64,000 nucleotides of DNA from Acetobacteraceae bacterium ESL0709 (GCA_029433415.1 JAQTIA010000003.1:896501-960500), one strand, 5' to 3'; positions 9,097 to 17,653 are shown, counted from the stretch's first letter. A program made the numbers and translations. The notes: generated from the letters alone by a model not told the origin.

Positions 9097-10065
9097 ATGA
9101 CAAACCCTTCGACTGATCGTTTTCTTGCCATGGATGGCGCAATCTCGCGCGAGAAATGGGAGGAAGATTTTGCCGATGACGCCGCTGCAATCCAAAGACT
9201 GAAAAAAGAACGCAACGCCGTCATCCTTGCCCATAATTACCAAACACCGGAAATCTTCCTTTCAGTAGCCGACATCAAGGGCGACAGTCTGGCTCTGGCG
9301 CGCGAGGCGCAGACCCTGAAAGAACAGGTTGTCGTCATGGCAGGCGTTCACTTCATGGCTGAAACGGTCAAACTGCTGAACCCGGAAAAGACCGTCCTTA
9401 TCCCGGATCTGAAAGCGGGCTGCTCTCTGGCAGAGGGCATCACAGTCGAGAATGTCCGCGCTCTCAAGGAAGCCCATCCGGGCGTACCCGTAGTGACTTA
9501 CGTCAACAGCACGGTCGCCGTAAAAGCCGAGACTGACATATGCTGCACCTCGGGCAATGCCCGCAAGATCGTCCAAAGTCTTGGCGTGCCGGAAGTTATC
9601 ATGATCCCCGATGAAAATCTGGCACGCAATATCGAAAAGGAAACGGGCATCAAAATGTATACGTGGCCCGCTTATTGCGAGGTCCATAGGGAATTCACCC
9701 CTGCGGAAATTGAAGATTACCGCAGGAAATTCGCCCCCGTAACCGTTATTGCCCATCCGGAATGCAGCCCGGAGGTCGTGGCAGCATCGGACATGTCCGG
9801 CTCTACAGCTGAGATGCTTCGTTACGTAGCCGAGAAACAGCCTGAAAGGGTGTTGCTCATTACCGAATGTTCCATGACGCGCAACTTGGCGGCCCTTTAC
9901 CCCAAAACGCACTTTATCGGGCCATGCAATTTCTGCCCTCATATGAAGCGCATTACCCTGAAAAAAATCAGACACGCCCTGGAAACCCTTTCTCCCGAAG
10001 TCACGATTGACCCTGCCCTTCAAGCCCCTGCACGGCGGGCGGTTGAACGGATGCTTCAGGTGTGA
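9097..10065 (+). CDS. nadA: quinolinate synthase
   Basis: Condenses iminoaspartate with dihydroxyacetone phosphate to quinolinate, using a [4Fe-4S] cluster. The three cluster cysteines are in GCSLAEGIT, CCTSGNARK and CNFCPHMK. Other landmarks are LAHNYQTPEI near the N-terminus and ECSPEVV. An in-frame ATG at 9049 lies inside the operator and just after a likely -10 box, so ATG 9097 (MTNPSTDRF) is preferred, giving 322 residues. ATG 9082 is also possible. The stop overlaps the nadB start in a GTGA arrangement. First gene of the nadA-nadB-nadC operon. Confidence 0.95.
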   Translation: MTNPSTDRFLAMDGAISREKWEEDFADDAAAIQRLKKERNAVILAHNYQTPEIFLSVADIKGDSLALAREAQTLKEQVVVMAGVHFMAETVKLLNPEKTVLIPDLKAGCSLAEGITVENVRALKEAHPGVPVVTYVNSTVAVKAETDICCTSGNARKIVQSLGVPEVIMIPDENLARNIEKETGIKMYTWPAYCEVHREFTPAEIEDYRRKFAPVTVIAHPECSPEVVAASDMSGSTAEMLRYVAEKQPERVLLITECSMTRNLAALYPKTHFIGPCNFCPHMKRITLKKIRHALETLSPEVTIDPALQAPARRAVERMLQV

Positions 10066-11573
10066 GCCACGCTCTGGCAGACGAGGCCCTGATGACCGCT
10101 CCTTTTTCCATTCTTGAGAACTACAGGGATTGGCCCGTCATTATTGGCGGCGGTCTTGCGGCCTATTCGACCGCCCTGCATCTGGGGCGTCCCTGCCTTG
10201 TCATCACGCCTGATGCTCAGGCAGAAACAACCTCAAGTCATCTGGCACAAGGAGGAATGTGCGCCGCCATAGGGCCCGGAGACAGCCCCGCCTGCCACGC
10301 CGAAGACACGATCAGGGCCGGTGCCGGACTTTGTGATACCGAAGTGGTCAAGGCCTTTACCGAAGCCGGACCTTCCGCGGTTGAGACCTTGCTGGCATGG
10401 GGAGTGCCTCTGGCCTGTGATGAAAAAGGCGCTCTGGCGCTGCATCTCGAAGCCGCGCACCAGCACCCGCGCATTGTTTTTGCCGGCGGGGACCGCACTG
10501 GTGCCAGCATTATGAAAAGCGTGCTGAAACAAGCCGCCATGCAGGAAAGGATTCACCTCCTCGCCCCCCATCATTTAATCAGTCTTGATGTCGAGGATAA
10601 CGCTCTCCGAGGACTTTGGACCAGCGCAGGCTATATTCCCACAAATCGCTGCGTTCTGGCCGCTGGCAGCACGGGCGGACTCTACCGCCACACGACCATT
10701 CCGCTGAACAATAAGGGCCATGTTCTGGGGATGGCACTCCGCGCCGGGATTGAAGCCATTGATCTGGAATTCACCCAGTTCCACCCGACCGCTCTCCGAA
10801 GCCCACTTGTTACGGGTCGCCTCCCTCTTGTCAGCGAGGCCGTGCGCGGCGCCGGAGCCGTGCTTGTCACGCAGGATGGGCAAAGATTCACCGATGAGCT
10901 GGGCCCGCGCGATGTTGTCGGTCGCACGATTGCCGCCCAGATCGCACAAGGTCATGAAGTTTTTCTGGACGCGACAAAACTCCCTGCGGGGCATTTCAGC
11001 ACGATTTTCCCCGGTATCACACAATCCTGCCTGCTCATAGGGATTGATCCTGACCGCCAGCTCATCCCCGTTCAGCCAGCCATGCACTATCATATGGGAG
11101 GGCTGAAAGTTGATTTGCGCGGACGGACCTCCGTCAAGGGCATCTGGGCCTGTGGAGAACTTGCCTGCACGGGGTTGCATGGCGCCAACAGGCTCGCCAG
11201 CAACTCCTTGCTGGAAGCTCTGGTGGGCGGACAATGGGTCGCGCGTGACCTTGATAATAGGGCGCTCTCCTGCGCCCCTCCCGCGCAAAAAGATCTACCC
11301 CTCGCTGCACCCGGCTTATCTTCGGAATGGTCAGAGACCGCCCTGATGGAACAGTCATTGGGGATTATCCGTGATGAAGAAGGGATCAAGGCTTTTCTGG
11401 ACAAAATCCTTCCTCGCGCGCATCATGATGACTGCGCCTTGGCAGCTTCCCTCATGGGCTGGGCAGCCCTTCAGAGGCAGGAATCACGCGGGGGACACTG
11501 GCGGCGTGACTATCCTGAAACGTTGCCCATGGCCCGGCGCCAGAGCCTGACCCTCCATGATTTGCCGCTTTGA
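10062..11573 (+). CDS. nadB: L-aspartate oxidase
   Basis: FAD enzyme that oxidises L-aspartate to iminoaspartate, the unstable substrate handed to NadA. The Rossmann dinucleotide motif PVIIGGGLAAYSTALHL sits at the N-terminus. Active-site and FAD contacts are in SSHLAQGGM, GGLYRHTT, EFTQFHPTAL, MGGLKVD, LHGANRLASNSLLEALV and a shortened C-terminal helical domain ending near residue 500. GTG 10062 overlaps the nadA stop by four bases; ATG 10092 is the alternative start. Length (503) is typical. Confidence 0.95.
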   Translation: MSHALADEALMTAPFSILENYRDWPVIIGGGLAAYSTALHLGRPCLVITPDAQAETTSSHLAQGGMCAAIGPGDSPACHAEDTIRAGAGLCDTEVVKAFTEAGPSAVETLLAWGVPLACDEKGALALHLEAAHQHPRIVFAGGDRTGASIMKSVLKQAAMQERIHLLAPHHLISLDVEDNALRGLWTSAGYIPTNRCVLAAGSTGGLYRHTTIPLNNKGHVLGMALRAGIEAIDLEFTQFHPTALRSPLVTGRLPLVSEAVRGAGAVLVTQDGQRFTDELGPRDVVGRTIAAQIAQGHEVFLDATKLPAGHFSTIFPGITQSCLLIGIDPDRQLIPVQPAMHYHMGGLKVDLRGRTSVKGIWACGELACTGLHGANRLASNSLLEALVGGQWVARDLDNRALSCAPPAQKDLPLAAPGLSSEWSETALMEQSLGIIRDEEGIKAFLDKILPRAHHDDCALAASLMGWAALQRQESRGGHWRRDYPETLPMARRQSLTLHDLPL

Positions 11574-11603
11574 CCTGATTTTTCATTATGAAGTGAGTTC
11601 CTC

Positions 11604-12467
11604 ATGACTGAAACGCTTTTTCTCCCCGACCTGCTGTGGGAACCCATTATCAAAACCGCTTTATACGAGGATCTCGGCACAGGAGGCGACGTCACAACAC
11701 AGGCGCTTCTGGCGGGTCCGCCCAGACGGCTGAAAGCCTATTTCAAGGCCCGCCAGAAGGGTGTCGTGGCGGGACTGCCCGGCGCACGCCTGACCTTCCA
11801 GACTCTTGATCATGACGTGCATTTCCACAATCTGCGACGCGATGGCGATATTATCGCTCCCGGCGACGTCATCGCCACAGTCGAAGGCTCCGCTCCAGCC
11901 GTGTTGGGAGGCGAGCGCGTGGCGCTTAATCTTCTCTCCCATCTCAGCGGCATTGCCTCAACAACAGCGCAGATCGTCAAGGCTGTGGAAGGATGCAAGG
12001 TGGATATATGCTGCACGCGCAAAACATTGCCGGGATTGCGCGCCCTACAGAAATATGCCGTCCGCGCCGGAGGCGGCAGCAATCACCGTCACCGTCTTGA
12101 TGACGCCATTATGCTCAAGGACAATCATATTGCCCTGTTTGATGGCGACCTTGTCAGCGCCCTGAAAGCCGCAAGGGAAAGAGCAGGACACCTCATGAAA
12201 ATAGAGCTTGAGGTTGATTCCCTTGAGCAGCTCGAAACTGCGCTTTCTGCCGCCATAGCGGATGCCTATCTACTTGATAACATGAATCCTGACACGCTGA
12301 GACAGGCTGTCAAAATGATTAACCGCCGCGCCATTGCCGAGGCTTCAGGCGGCATCACGCCCGAAAATGCCCGCGCCATTGCTGAAACCGGCGTTGATGT
12401 CCTCTCTCTTGGCTGGCTGACCCACAGCGTCAAGGCTCTTGATATCGGGCTGGATTCCATGCCGTAA
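11604..12467 (+). CDS. nadC: nicotinate-nucleotide pyrophosphorylase (carboxylating)
   Basis: Converts quinolinate and PRPP to nicotinate mononucleotide, CO2 and pyrophosphate, completing the de novo pathway begun by NadA and NadB. Family blocks: YEDLGTGGDVTT near residue 19, ALNLLSHLSGIAS, the substrate-binding TRKTLPGLRALQKYAVRAGG, HRHRLDDAIMLKDNH, EVDSLEQ and ASGGI in the barrel. 287 residues, normal length. It starts 30 bases after nadB and should share its NadQ-controlled transcript. Confidence 0.95.
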   Translation: MTETLFLPDLLWEPIIKTALYEDLGTGGDVTTQALLAGPPRRLKAYFKARQKGVVAGLPGARLTFQTLDHDVHFHNLRRDGDIIAPGDVIATVEGSAPAVLGGERVALNLLSHLSGIASTTAQIVKAVEGCKVDICCTRKTLPGLRALQKYAVRAGGGSNHRHRLDDAIMLKDNHIALFDGDLVSALKAARERAGHLMKIELEVDSLEQLETALSAAIADAYLLDNMNPDTLRQAVKMINRRAIAEASGGITPENARAIAETGVDVLSLGWLTHSVKALDIGLDSMP

Positions 12468-12497
12468 GAAGCAAAGGAACTGCCTGATAGTAACGTA

Positions 12498-12546
12498 AAA
12501 CCCTCCATGGATCAATTATTATACAATAGTTAACAAATGGAGGTTT
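12498..12546. repeat. inverted repeat after nadC
   Basis: Arms AAACCCTCCAT (12498-12508) and ATGGAGGTTT (12537-12546), with one unpaired C and a 28-base AT-rich loop, begin about 30 bases after nadC. There is no T tract, so it is only a weak candidate terminator. The rest of 12547-12728 is AT-rich and shows no other structure I can support. Confidence 0.35.
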
Positions 12547-12728
12547 CACGCATTTTTATCCTACGTTAGAAAAATATAAATCTCTACCCTTTCCAAATCC
12601 CCTATTTCACGCTAGAGCACAATTATATATTATAGTAATATATAGAAGATTACCTAATTCTCTGGAAGTACCACGATTTCTTAGCTGCCCCGCATGAAAT
12701 GGATAGTGCCGATTGAAAAGGTTAGGGT

Positions 12729-12986
12729 ATGAATAAAGTCACAACTGACACCTACTCATCATTTGGCACGGTCGACCTCCTTTCACGTAATAACTTACGT
12801 GAACACGAAATTTACGCATCGCCGGATCAATTCCAGGTAAGGACTCTCCTAGTCTCGTTGCTAGTCGCGCTATCGACGAAATACTCAAATGGACGAAAAA
12901 ACGTTGCGGCCGTCCGTTGCCTCCTCAAGTGTGGAAACATGAAACATTCGATTGCCCATGGGGAAGTCCTAACTGCAGCTCTATAA
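12729..12986 (+). pseudogene. probable N-terminal part of the next gene, in a different frame
   Basis: An 85-codon frame starting at ATG 12729 with a good Shine-Dalgarno (AGGTTAGGG). Only its first 36 or so codons look like protein (MNKVTTDTYSSFGTVDLLSR onward). After about 12840 the neighbouring frame becomes the convincing one (SRAIDEILKWTKKRCGRP, continuing into the 485-residue protein). That frame is open from 12803 but has no ATG. The simplest reading is one gene whose start is at 12729 and whose frame has shifted by one base between 12803 and about 12850, either a real mutation or a sequencing error. It could also be an independent short peptide. Confidence 0.45.
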
Positions 12987-14374
12987 GGATACCGTACGAC
13001 GACACATCCAGTCTACTCTGGGCTATACGGGCAGACGACCCAGACAAGAAGGTTCCCCAACGAAATTGGACTACTGAAGTCAGTATCAGCCTAAATGAAG
13101 GGGACAAACAAGTAAAGTTTAGTGTCCGGCAGCTTGTCAGCACAAGGGAATCCGAGTTGTGGATCACTCCGCATACACCGGGTTTTATACAACAAATCAC
13201 TCAAAAGTTTGGATTGGACATTGACAAGAGGAATATTTCTCTTTCTCCGGAGACCTTTGAGGACGCAACTGATATTGAGAATCTGATTGATTACATAATA
13301 GATCCAGAAAGACGGTTGCCTATCTTTATATTCACTTTGACGGAAAACCGTCGTACAGCGATCAACGACGTTACGTTAAATGTTTTAAATAAAGCATTAC
13401 TCGGAGTTGGGTATCTGGCTCTATTACATCCTGAGGCTGCTTGGAAATTAACAGATAGGTTTGGAAAGAAGAAATCGGTCTTTGACGGCGCAGCACGTGT
13501 ATACTTGCCCGGCTTTTCCGACAATGCTGATCCCTATACACACCGACTTATTCTAGCAAATCGTTTGAACACACCAGAAAACATCACACAAGTGACTGAT
13601 TGGATGCGACGGCTAGCGGCCCATGAAAGTATTCTGCGAACGAGAATCGGAGACGAAGTTCTTTCCTTTGCAACGGTCCATGACACCAATCTACAACTTC
13701 GACAACAAAATCTACAAAACACAAACGCCAGCACTAATGATCAGCTTGCAGCCGCAAATGAACGAATTGAGGCGCTCAAAGAACAGGTTATATCTTTAAA
13801 AAAAGATCAAGATACTTACATTGAAGAATGGGGGAAAGAATTACAGCGTGCCGACACTGCAGAATATCAACTTCATATATCAGCCAGTCGTATTCAGTAC
13901 CTGACAAATGCACTCAAAAGCAAAAAAATTGATCCTGATGAAGATATTGCGTTTCCTGATCATTGGGCAGACCTACTTGACTGGTGTGGAGAGCATTTGG
14001 TTGGGCGGCTGGTTCTAACCCCTAAAGCACGCCACAATGCCTTAAATGCAAACTTTACCGATGTTACTTTAGTCGCAAAATGTCTCTTCTGGTTAGCAAA
14101 TGAGTACCGGGATAAACGTATTCATGGCGGAGGAACATCACTCAATAATATACCTATACCGGGCATAGAAAACTTTAGAAATGCTTCCTGTGGCTCAGAT
14201 ACTTATCGTTTTAAATGGGAGAACCGCGACCTCTCTGCCAACTGGCATATTAAAAATGGCGGAAACACACGCGATCCTTCTCTATGCTTGCGCATCTATT
14301 ACTGTTTTGATGATGAAACACAACAAATAGTAGTAGACGATCTCCCCGCACATCGTCGAACTGACGCAACATAA
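12917..14374 (+). CDS. unknown coiled-coil protein with RelE-like C-terminal end; candidate defence or toxin gene
   Basis: 485 residues counted from TTG 12917, although the frame is open from 12803 and the true N-terminus is probably at 12729 through a frameshift. Residues 1-240 are a mixed domain I do not recognise. About 245-325 is a coiled coil (NDQLAAANERIEALKEQV and on). The last 150 residues form a compact domain with HWADLLDWCGEHL, CLFWLANEYRDKRIHGGG and a terminal strand pair LRIYYCFDDETQQIVVDDL followed by PAHRR. That ending resembles the final strands of RelE/ParE-type toxins or related nucleases; this is an inference from pattern only. Base composition is more AT-rich than the nad operon. 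It stands alone, with no antitoxin-like gene next to it. Confidence 0.6.
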   Translation: MPPQVWKHETFDCPWGSPNCSSIRIPYDDTSSLLWAIRADDPDKKVPQRNWTTEVSISLNEGDKQVKFSVRQLVSTRESELWITPHTPGFIQQITQKFGLDIDKRNISLSPETFEDATDIENLIDYIIDPERRLPIFIFTLTENRRTAINDVTLNVLNKALLGVGYLALLHPEAAWKLTDRFGKKKSVFDGAARVYLPGFSDNADPYTHRLILANRLNTPENITQVTDWMRRLAAHESILRTRIGDEVLSFATVHDTNLQLRQQNLQNTNASTNDQLAAANERIEALKEQVISLKKDQDTYIEEWGKELQRADTAEYQLHISASRIQYLTNALKSKKIDPDEDIAFPDHWADLLDWCGEHLVGRLVLTPKARHNALNANFTDVTLVAKCLFWLANEYRDKRIHGGGTSLNNIPIPGIENFRNASCGSDTYRFKWENRDLSANWHIKNGGNTRDPSLCLRIYYCFDDETQQIVVDDLPAHRRTDAT

Positions 14375-14482
14375 AAATCCGACAATCCAGCTGTAATCCC
14401 AAACCATAGACTATCAATTACAGCTTTCAGTCAGTTACGTTCACGACATTTTAGAAATTACACAAACCGTAAAAGGTAAGGA

Positions 14483-14510
14483 TAAAAAAAGACGCCCGTA
14501 TGGAGCGCCT
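14483..14510 (-). terminator. intrinsic terminator, minus strand
   Basis: Read on the minus strand: AGGCGCTC, loop CATAC, GGGCGTCT, then seven T. The stem has eight pairs (two G-U). It would end a transcript entering from the structured element at 14.9 kb. Between the two (14511-14880) several hairpins occur (for example ACTATCG/CGATAGT, 14806-14830) but no convincing protein-coding frame. Confidence 0.55.
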
Positions 14511-14882
14511 GTCATGAGAAGATCCGTCATCACATCCAGCACTTCGGCCGGAGATCTTTCCTGTTCATGCCGGGAGGACAGCCTTTTTCCGTGGCACCCC
14601 CGGCACAAATCCGCACTTTTTACCCGAAAGTCAGATCTCTGGATGGTAACGCTCTTTTCGCTTCCCATCAGTTTTTCCGGTGGCCGCACCAGAAAAACCT
14701 CTTACAGAAAAAAGCGAAAACACATCATAAAGGGCGTTTCCGGCAAGCCGTTTCCTCTTCCCCAGAGGAGAGCGGTACCGCGCCCTGAATCCCGCAAAAA
14801 GCCATGAACTATCGTCTGCGCCCGATAGTTCTGCCAATTTTGCGGAGCAGGATATGAATTTCGTACGGATTTGGCACAGTAC

Positions 14883-14983
14883 TTCCAGCCTTGTAAAAGG
14901 ACTGGAAAAAGGGCACGTCATCGTGCTACCAGCATGAACAGCCATGGTCGATTTACCTCCTTAACGAGATTGACCGTTGGTCA
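14883..14983 (-). ncRNA. small structured element with mini-ORF, copy 1
   Basis: On the minus strand in order: hairpin TGACC-aac-GGTCA (14983-14971), a perfect Shine-Dalgarno AAGGAGGT (14962-14955), ATG 14945 opening MAVHAGS, hairpin GCACG-atga-CGTGC (14926-14913) followed by CCTTTTT, then a longer hairpin TTCCAG.CCTT/AAGG.CTGGAA (14907-14883). The same order recurs at 16026-16128 (plus) and, less closely, 35195-35281 (minus), with paired changes in stems. It may be a small mRNA, a leader or a regulatory RNA. The reading frame after MAVHAGS stays open for 104 codons, but its later part does not look like protein. No gene that it could control lies downstream. Confidence 0.4.
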
Positions 14984-15074
14984 GGATCGTAATGGAGTTC
15001 CCGCTCCGTTACGTTCCGCCTCTAGACATGACGCTTATTGCCAGACCTGTCAAGCCGGTTCTTTCTCGCTTTTC

Positions 15075-15155
15075 AGAACCTATCTTTCAACTGTCTGAAA
15101 TGTGCGAATTCCTCCACCGTTCTCGCATGGATGAAGGGATTATCGACGCGCTCCT
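15075..15155 (-). pseudogene. C-terminal remnant of a second glyoxalase II gene
   Basis: Read on the minus strand, 26 codons give ERVDNPFIHARTVEEF then AHFRQLKDRF and a stop. This matches the C-terminus of the intact gloB at 16.1 kb (RAYNPFIRAKTVEEF, AHFRELKDKF) with conservative changes (K/R, E/Q). An in-frame stop precedes it and no more of the gene is seen. The bases after its stop also match those after gloB (hairpin region 15045-15074). It is a diverged paralogue or horizontally acquired allele reduced to its tail, not a recent duplication. Confidence 0.65.
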
Positions 15156-15400
15156 AATCTGCCCGCTTCCATCCTACACTTCCTGAACGCTATGAAGTCT
15201 CTGTCACTAAGTGAGGCGGTAATGTTCCGATAAAGGCCGGATGGCCCTTGACTCTCATTTCCAGCCTCTTGGGCAACCTAAGAAATAATCTTAGATACCC
15301 ATCTCTTCATGGCAAGGTAAAACATAATCATTGAAATTTATATTTAGTTTTATTATTTTTAACGCATTCATCGAATACACTAATGATCAGGGAGTCTGAC

Positions 15401-15859
15401 ATGAAACAGATTCAAAATTTTGTAGAGACTACTTTTAATAATTCCCCAGCAGAGGTATTTCAATTAGTAACTGCGCCGCGAAACTGGAAAGGCCTTCATC
15501 CCGTTACTGCCGAAGTCTATGGTCCAGAGGAAATCAACCATAGTCTCAAGAAAGGTGGTGTAGTCATTGAACATATCATAACGCCAGGGCGTCCTGCTGC
15601 ATTAAATGCGGTTTGGCTGGTCACAGCTTACGAAGAGAATAAACTCTGGGAGATTACGTCTCTTTATTTTGGTGGAGCAAAATCCACTATTAAAATTGTC
15701 TATGAATTGACTCCGCTGCCAGAAGGCAAGACTCACTTTAAGCGAACAATGACGACATATTATAAAAGCGATAACATAGACCCTCATGAACAAAAAGTGG
15801 CATCTGGCGTTGATATTGAAAAGACTTACCTGGAGAATATCAGAAAACGTCTGTCATGA
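15401..15859 (+). CDS. SRPBCC (START-like) domain protein
   Basis: 152 residues of a single SRPBCC/polyketide-cyclase-like fold: N-terminal strand (IQNFVETTFNNSPAEVFQLV), a Trp-containing first helix (APRNWKGLHP), central strands and a C-terminal helix (VASGVDIEKTYLENIRKR). Such proteins bind hydrophobic ligands in a deep cavity; the ligand here is unknown. ATG 15401 has GGAG six bases ahead; an in-frame ATG 18 bases earlier is less well placed. The gene is AT-rich and lies between the gloB remnant and the intact gloB, consistent with insertion by transfer. Confidence 0.7.
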   Translation: MKQIQNFVETTFNNSPAEVFQLVTAPRNWKGLHPVTAEVYGPEEINHSLKKGGVVIEHIITPGRPAALNAVWLVTAYEENKLWEITSLYFGGAKSTIKIVYELTPLPEGKTHFKRTMTTYYKSDNIDPHEQKVASGVDIEKTYLENIRKRLS

Positions 15860-16025
15860 TGCCTGAGAATATTGCTAAAATAAAAAAGTGGCATCCATGA
15901 TCTGATGTGCTTCAGGCTGGTTATTGAGGCCTTATTGTTGAGGAAGCCAACATAATCGTAGCTGTCTGTCGCAATAATTAGCAGCGTTTTTCACGTTATG
16001 TCTGGATGGGACTTTGTCACGATCC

Positions 16026-16128
16026 CGACCGACGGTCGATCTTGTTAAAGGGGTAAATCGGCCATGGTCGTTCATGCTGGTAGCATGATGAATGCCGGAC
16101 CTGTCAGTCCGGCTTCTTCCCTCCTTTT
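16026..16128 (+). ncRNA. small structured element with mini-ORF, copy 2
   Basis: On the plus strand in order: hairpin CGACCG-a-CGGTCG (16026-16038), Shine-Dalgarno-like AAAGGGG (16048-16053 area), ATG 16064 opening MVVHAGS, hairpin GCAT-gatga-ATGC (16083-16095), then a strong hairpin GCCGGAC-ctgtca-GTCCGGC (16094-16113) followed by a T-rich tract. The 66 bases from 16017 to 16082 match copy 1 in inverted orientation with about ten differences, and stem changes are compensated. The mini-ORF would continue for 45 codons, antisense to the end of gloB, to a stop at 16199-16201. The last hairpin may also terminate gloB on the other strand. Confidence 0.4.
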
Positions 16129-16848
16129 TCAGAACTTGTCTTTCAACTCTCTGAAATGTGCGAATTCCTCCACCGTTTTCGCACGGATAAAGGGGTTATA
16201 AGCCCGCTCTACACCCAGCGTCACGGGCAGGCTGGGCTTGTCTTCCTCACGTTGTTTTCTGACCTCTTCCATTCGTTTGCGAAAAATTTCCCGATCCGTT
16301 TCAGGAAGATCAAGATCCAGCGATTCAATAAATCTCAGATTGCCCAGCGTATATTCATGAGCAGCACAAAGCAGCGTATTGTCAGGAAAATTGTCATAAG
16401 CCCTGATGCTATGAAAAAGCTCCGCAGCCGTACCTTCAAAAAGACGGCCACACCCCCCACTGAACAGCACATCGCCACTTACAAGGGCCGGAATCTGAGG
16501 ATTATAATAGGTCAGGTGCCCCCGTGCATGACCAGGAGAGGACAGAACCTCAAGCAGAATATCGCCAAATTCAAGCTTTTCTCCTCCTTTCAGGACATGA
16601 TCAGGATGAGGTGACATATTGGGCGGACCATAAACCGGCGCGCCATAACGCTCCCTTAAGCGTGCCGCACCTCCTGTATGATCCCCATGATGATGCGTGA
16701 TGAAAATCGCCGTCAGAGAGCCCTCACCCAACGCTTTTTCGAGCGGAGCCGCCTCGCCGGGATCAAAGAGCAGACGCGTCCCTCCTGAATGGAGAAGCCA
16801 GGCGTAATTATCCTGAAGATTTTTGATCGGTTCAATCGCGACAGGCAT
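16129..16848 (-). CDS. gloB: hydroxyacylglutathione hydrolase (glyoxalase II) or related metallo-beta-lactamase-fold hydrolase
   Basis: Hydrolyses S-lactoylglutathione to lactate and glutathione in methylglyoxal detoxification. The binuclear metal site is complete: THHHGDHTGG near residue 50, GHARGHLTYY, and the bridging Asp in SGDVLF. The C-terminal substrate-binding region AAHEYTLGNLRF and a terminal ARG/LYS-rich helix are present. The start at ATG 16848 (MPVAIEPIKN) is chosen because GGGAGGAG lies eight bases upstream; earlier in-frame codons run through that sequence. 239 residues, usual length. Its C-terminal coding sequence has a degraded relative at 15075-15155. Confidence 0.92.
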   Translation of the reverse strand: MPVAIEPIKNLQDNYAWLLHSGGTRLLFDPGEAAPLEKALGEGSLTAIFITHHHGDHTGGAARLRERYGAPVYGPPNMSPHPDHVLKGGEKLEFGDILLEVLSSPGHARGHLTYYNPQIPALVSGDVLFSGGCGRLFEGTAAELFHSIRAYDNFPDNTLLCAAHEYTLGNLRFIESLDLDLPETDREIFRKRMEEVRKQREEDKPSLPVTLGVERAYNPFIRAKTVEEFAHFRELKDKF

Positions 16849-16960
16849 TTGCAATACTCCTCCCAAAAGGTTATTTCCTTACAAGACTATATCATAATAC
16901 TGGCCTGCCTGGCGCATAAAGCGGCACGGCCCCTGAGAGAAGACCGTAAAGAAAACCGCT

Positions 16961-17638
16961 ATGTCCCTGTTGAAATCGCTGAAACTTGTCATGTCCCGCC
17001 CCCATCCTGCCGGCTATCCTTTCATTCTTGGTGGCCTCGCAGGCGGCGTCATCGGCAAGATGCTGCCCTGGAAGCTGACAAAACGTCTGGGGTGTGCTGC
17101 CTTGGGTTTTTCGGCTTTCAGTCTCTATTTCTTCCGTAATCCCAAACGCGTTCCCCCACAGGAAGCCGGGCTTGTGCTCGCAGCTGCCGACGGACGCGTG
17201 ACAGGCATTGCACAGGTTCCGCCCCCTGCTTCACTGGAAATGGGGTCTGATCCCGTATGGCGCGTCTCGATTTTCCTTTCCGTACTGGACGTGCATATCA
17301 ACCGCATGCCTGTCAGCGGGGAAATTACCAAAATCATCTACCATCCCGGGCTTTTCCTCAATGCCAGTCTGGACAAGGCCTCCGAGAATAATGAGCGCAA
17401 TGAAATCCGCATAACCATGAAAGATGGCCGTCAGGTCGCTGTAGTACAAATTGCCGGGCTGATTGCGCGCCGTATCCTGTGCGACATTTCCGAAAGCGAC
17501 AAAGTACAGGCAGGCGATATTTTCGGGCTGATACGTTTCGGCTCCCGCACCGATATCTACCTTCCCCCCGGCGTAATGCCTTCCGTTCTGGAAGGACAGA
17601 CCATGATCGGTGGGGAAACAATCATAGCCCGCCTCTGA
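16961..17638 (+). CDS. psd: phosphatidylserine decarboxylase proenzyme
   Basis: Decarboxylates phosphatidylserine to phosphatidylethanolamine at the inner membrane. This is the short form (225 residues). Self-cleavage occurs at the Gly-Ser of GLIRFGSRTDIYLP near residue 190, giving the pyruvoyl group on the small subunit. Upstream landmarks are SPADGRV-like AAADGRVTGI and the FLSVLDVHINRMP block. A hydrophobic N-terminal stretch (about 15-55) provides membrane association. It lies 15 bases before pssA, which supplies its substrate. Confidence 0.95.
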   Translation: MSLLKSLKLVMSRPHPAGYPFILGGLAGGVIGKMLPWKLTKRLGCAALGFSAFSLYFFRNPKRVPPQEAGLVLAAADGRVTGIAQVPPPASLEMGSDPVWRVSIFLSVLDVHINRMPVSGEITKIIYHPGLFLNASLDKASENNERNEIRITMKDGRQVAVVQIAGLIARRILCDISESDKVQAGDIFGLIRFGSRTDIYLPPGVMPSVLEGQTMIGGETIIARL

Positions 17639-17653
17639 GAGCGTTCTCTGCCC

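Noticed and set aside
14511-14880. Candidate known RNA (tmRNA half, RNase P, SRP or 6S RNA) in the structured region
   Set aside because: None of the universal core motifs (for example the RNase P P4 strand, the SRP GGAA tetraloop region, a T-loop with CCA) was found.
14631-14945. 104-codon minus-strand frame with a perfect ribosome-binding site
   Set aside because: Only the first seven or so codons are conserved with the other copies of the element; the rest has hairpins and no protein-like pattern. I describe it as a structured element with a mini-ORF.
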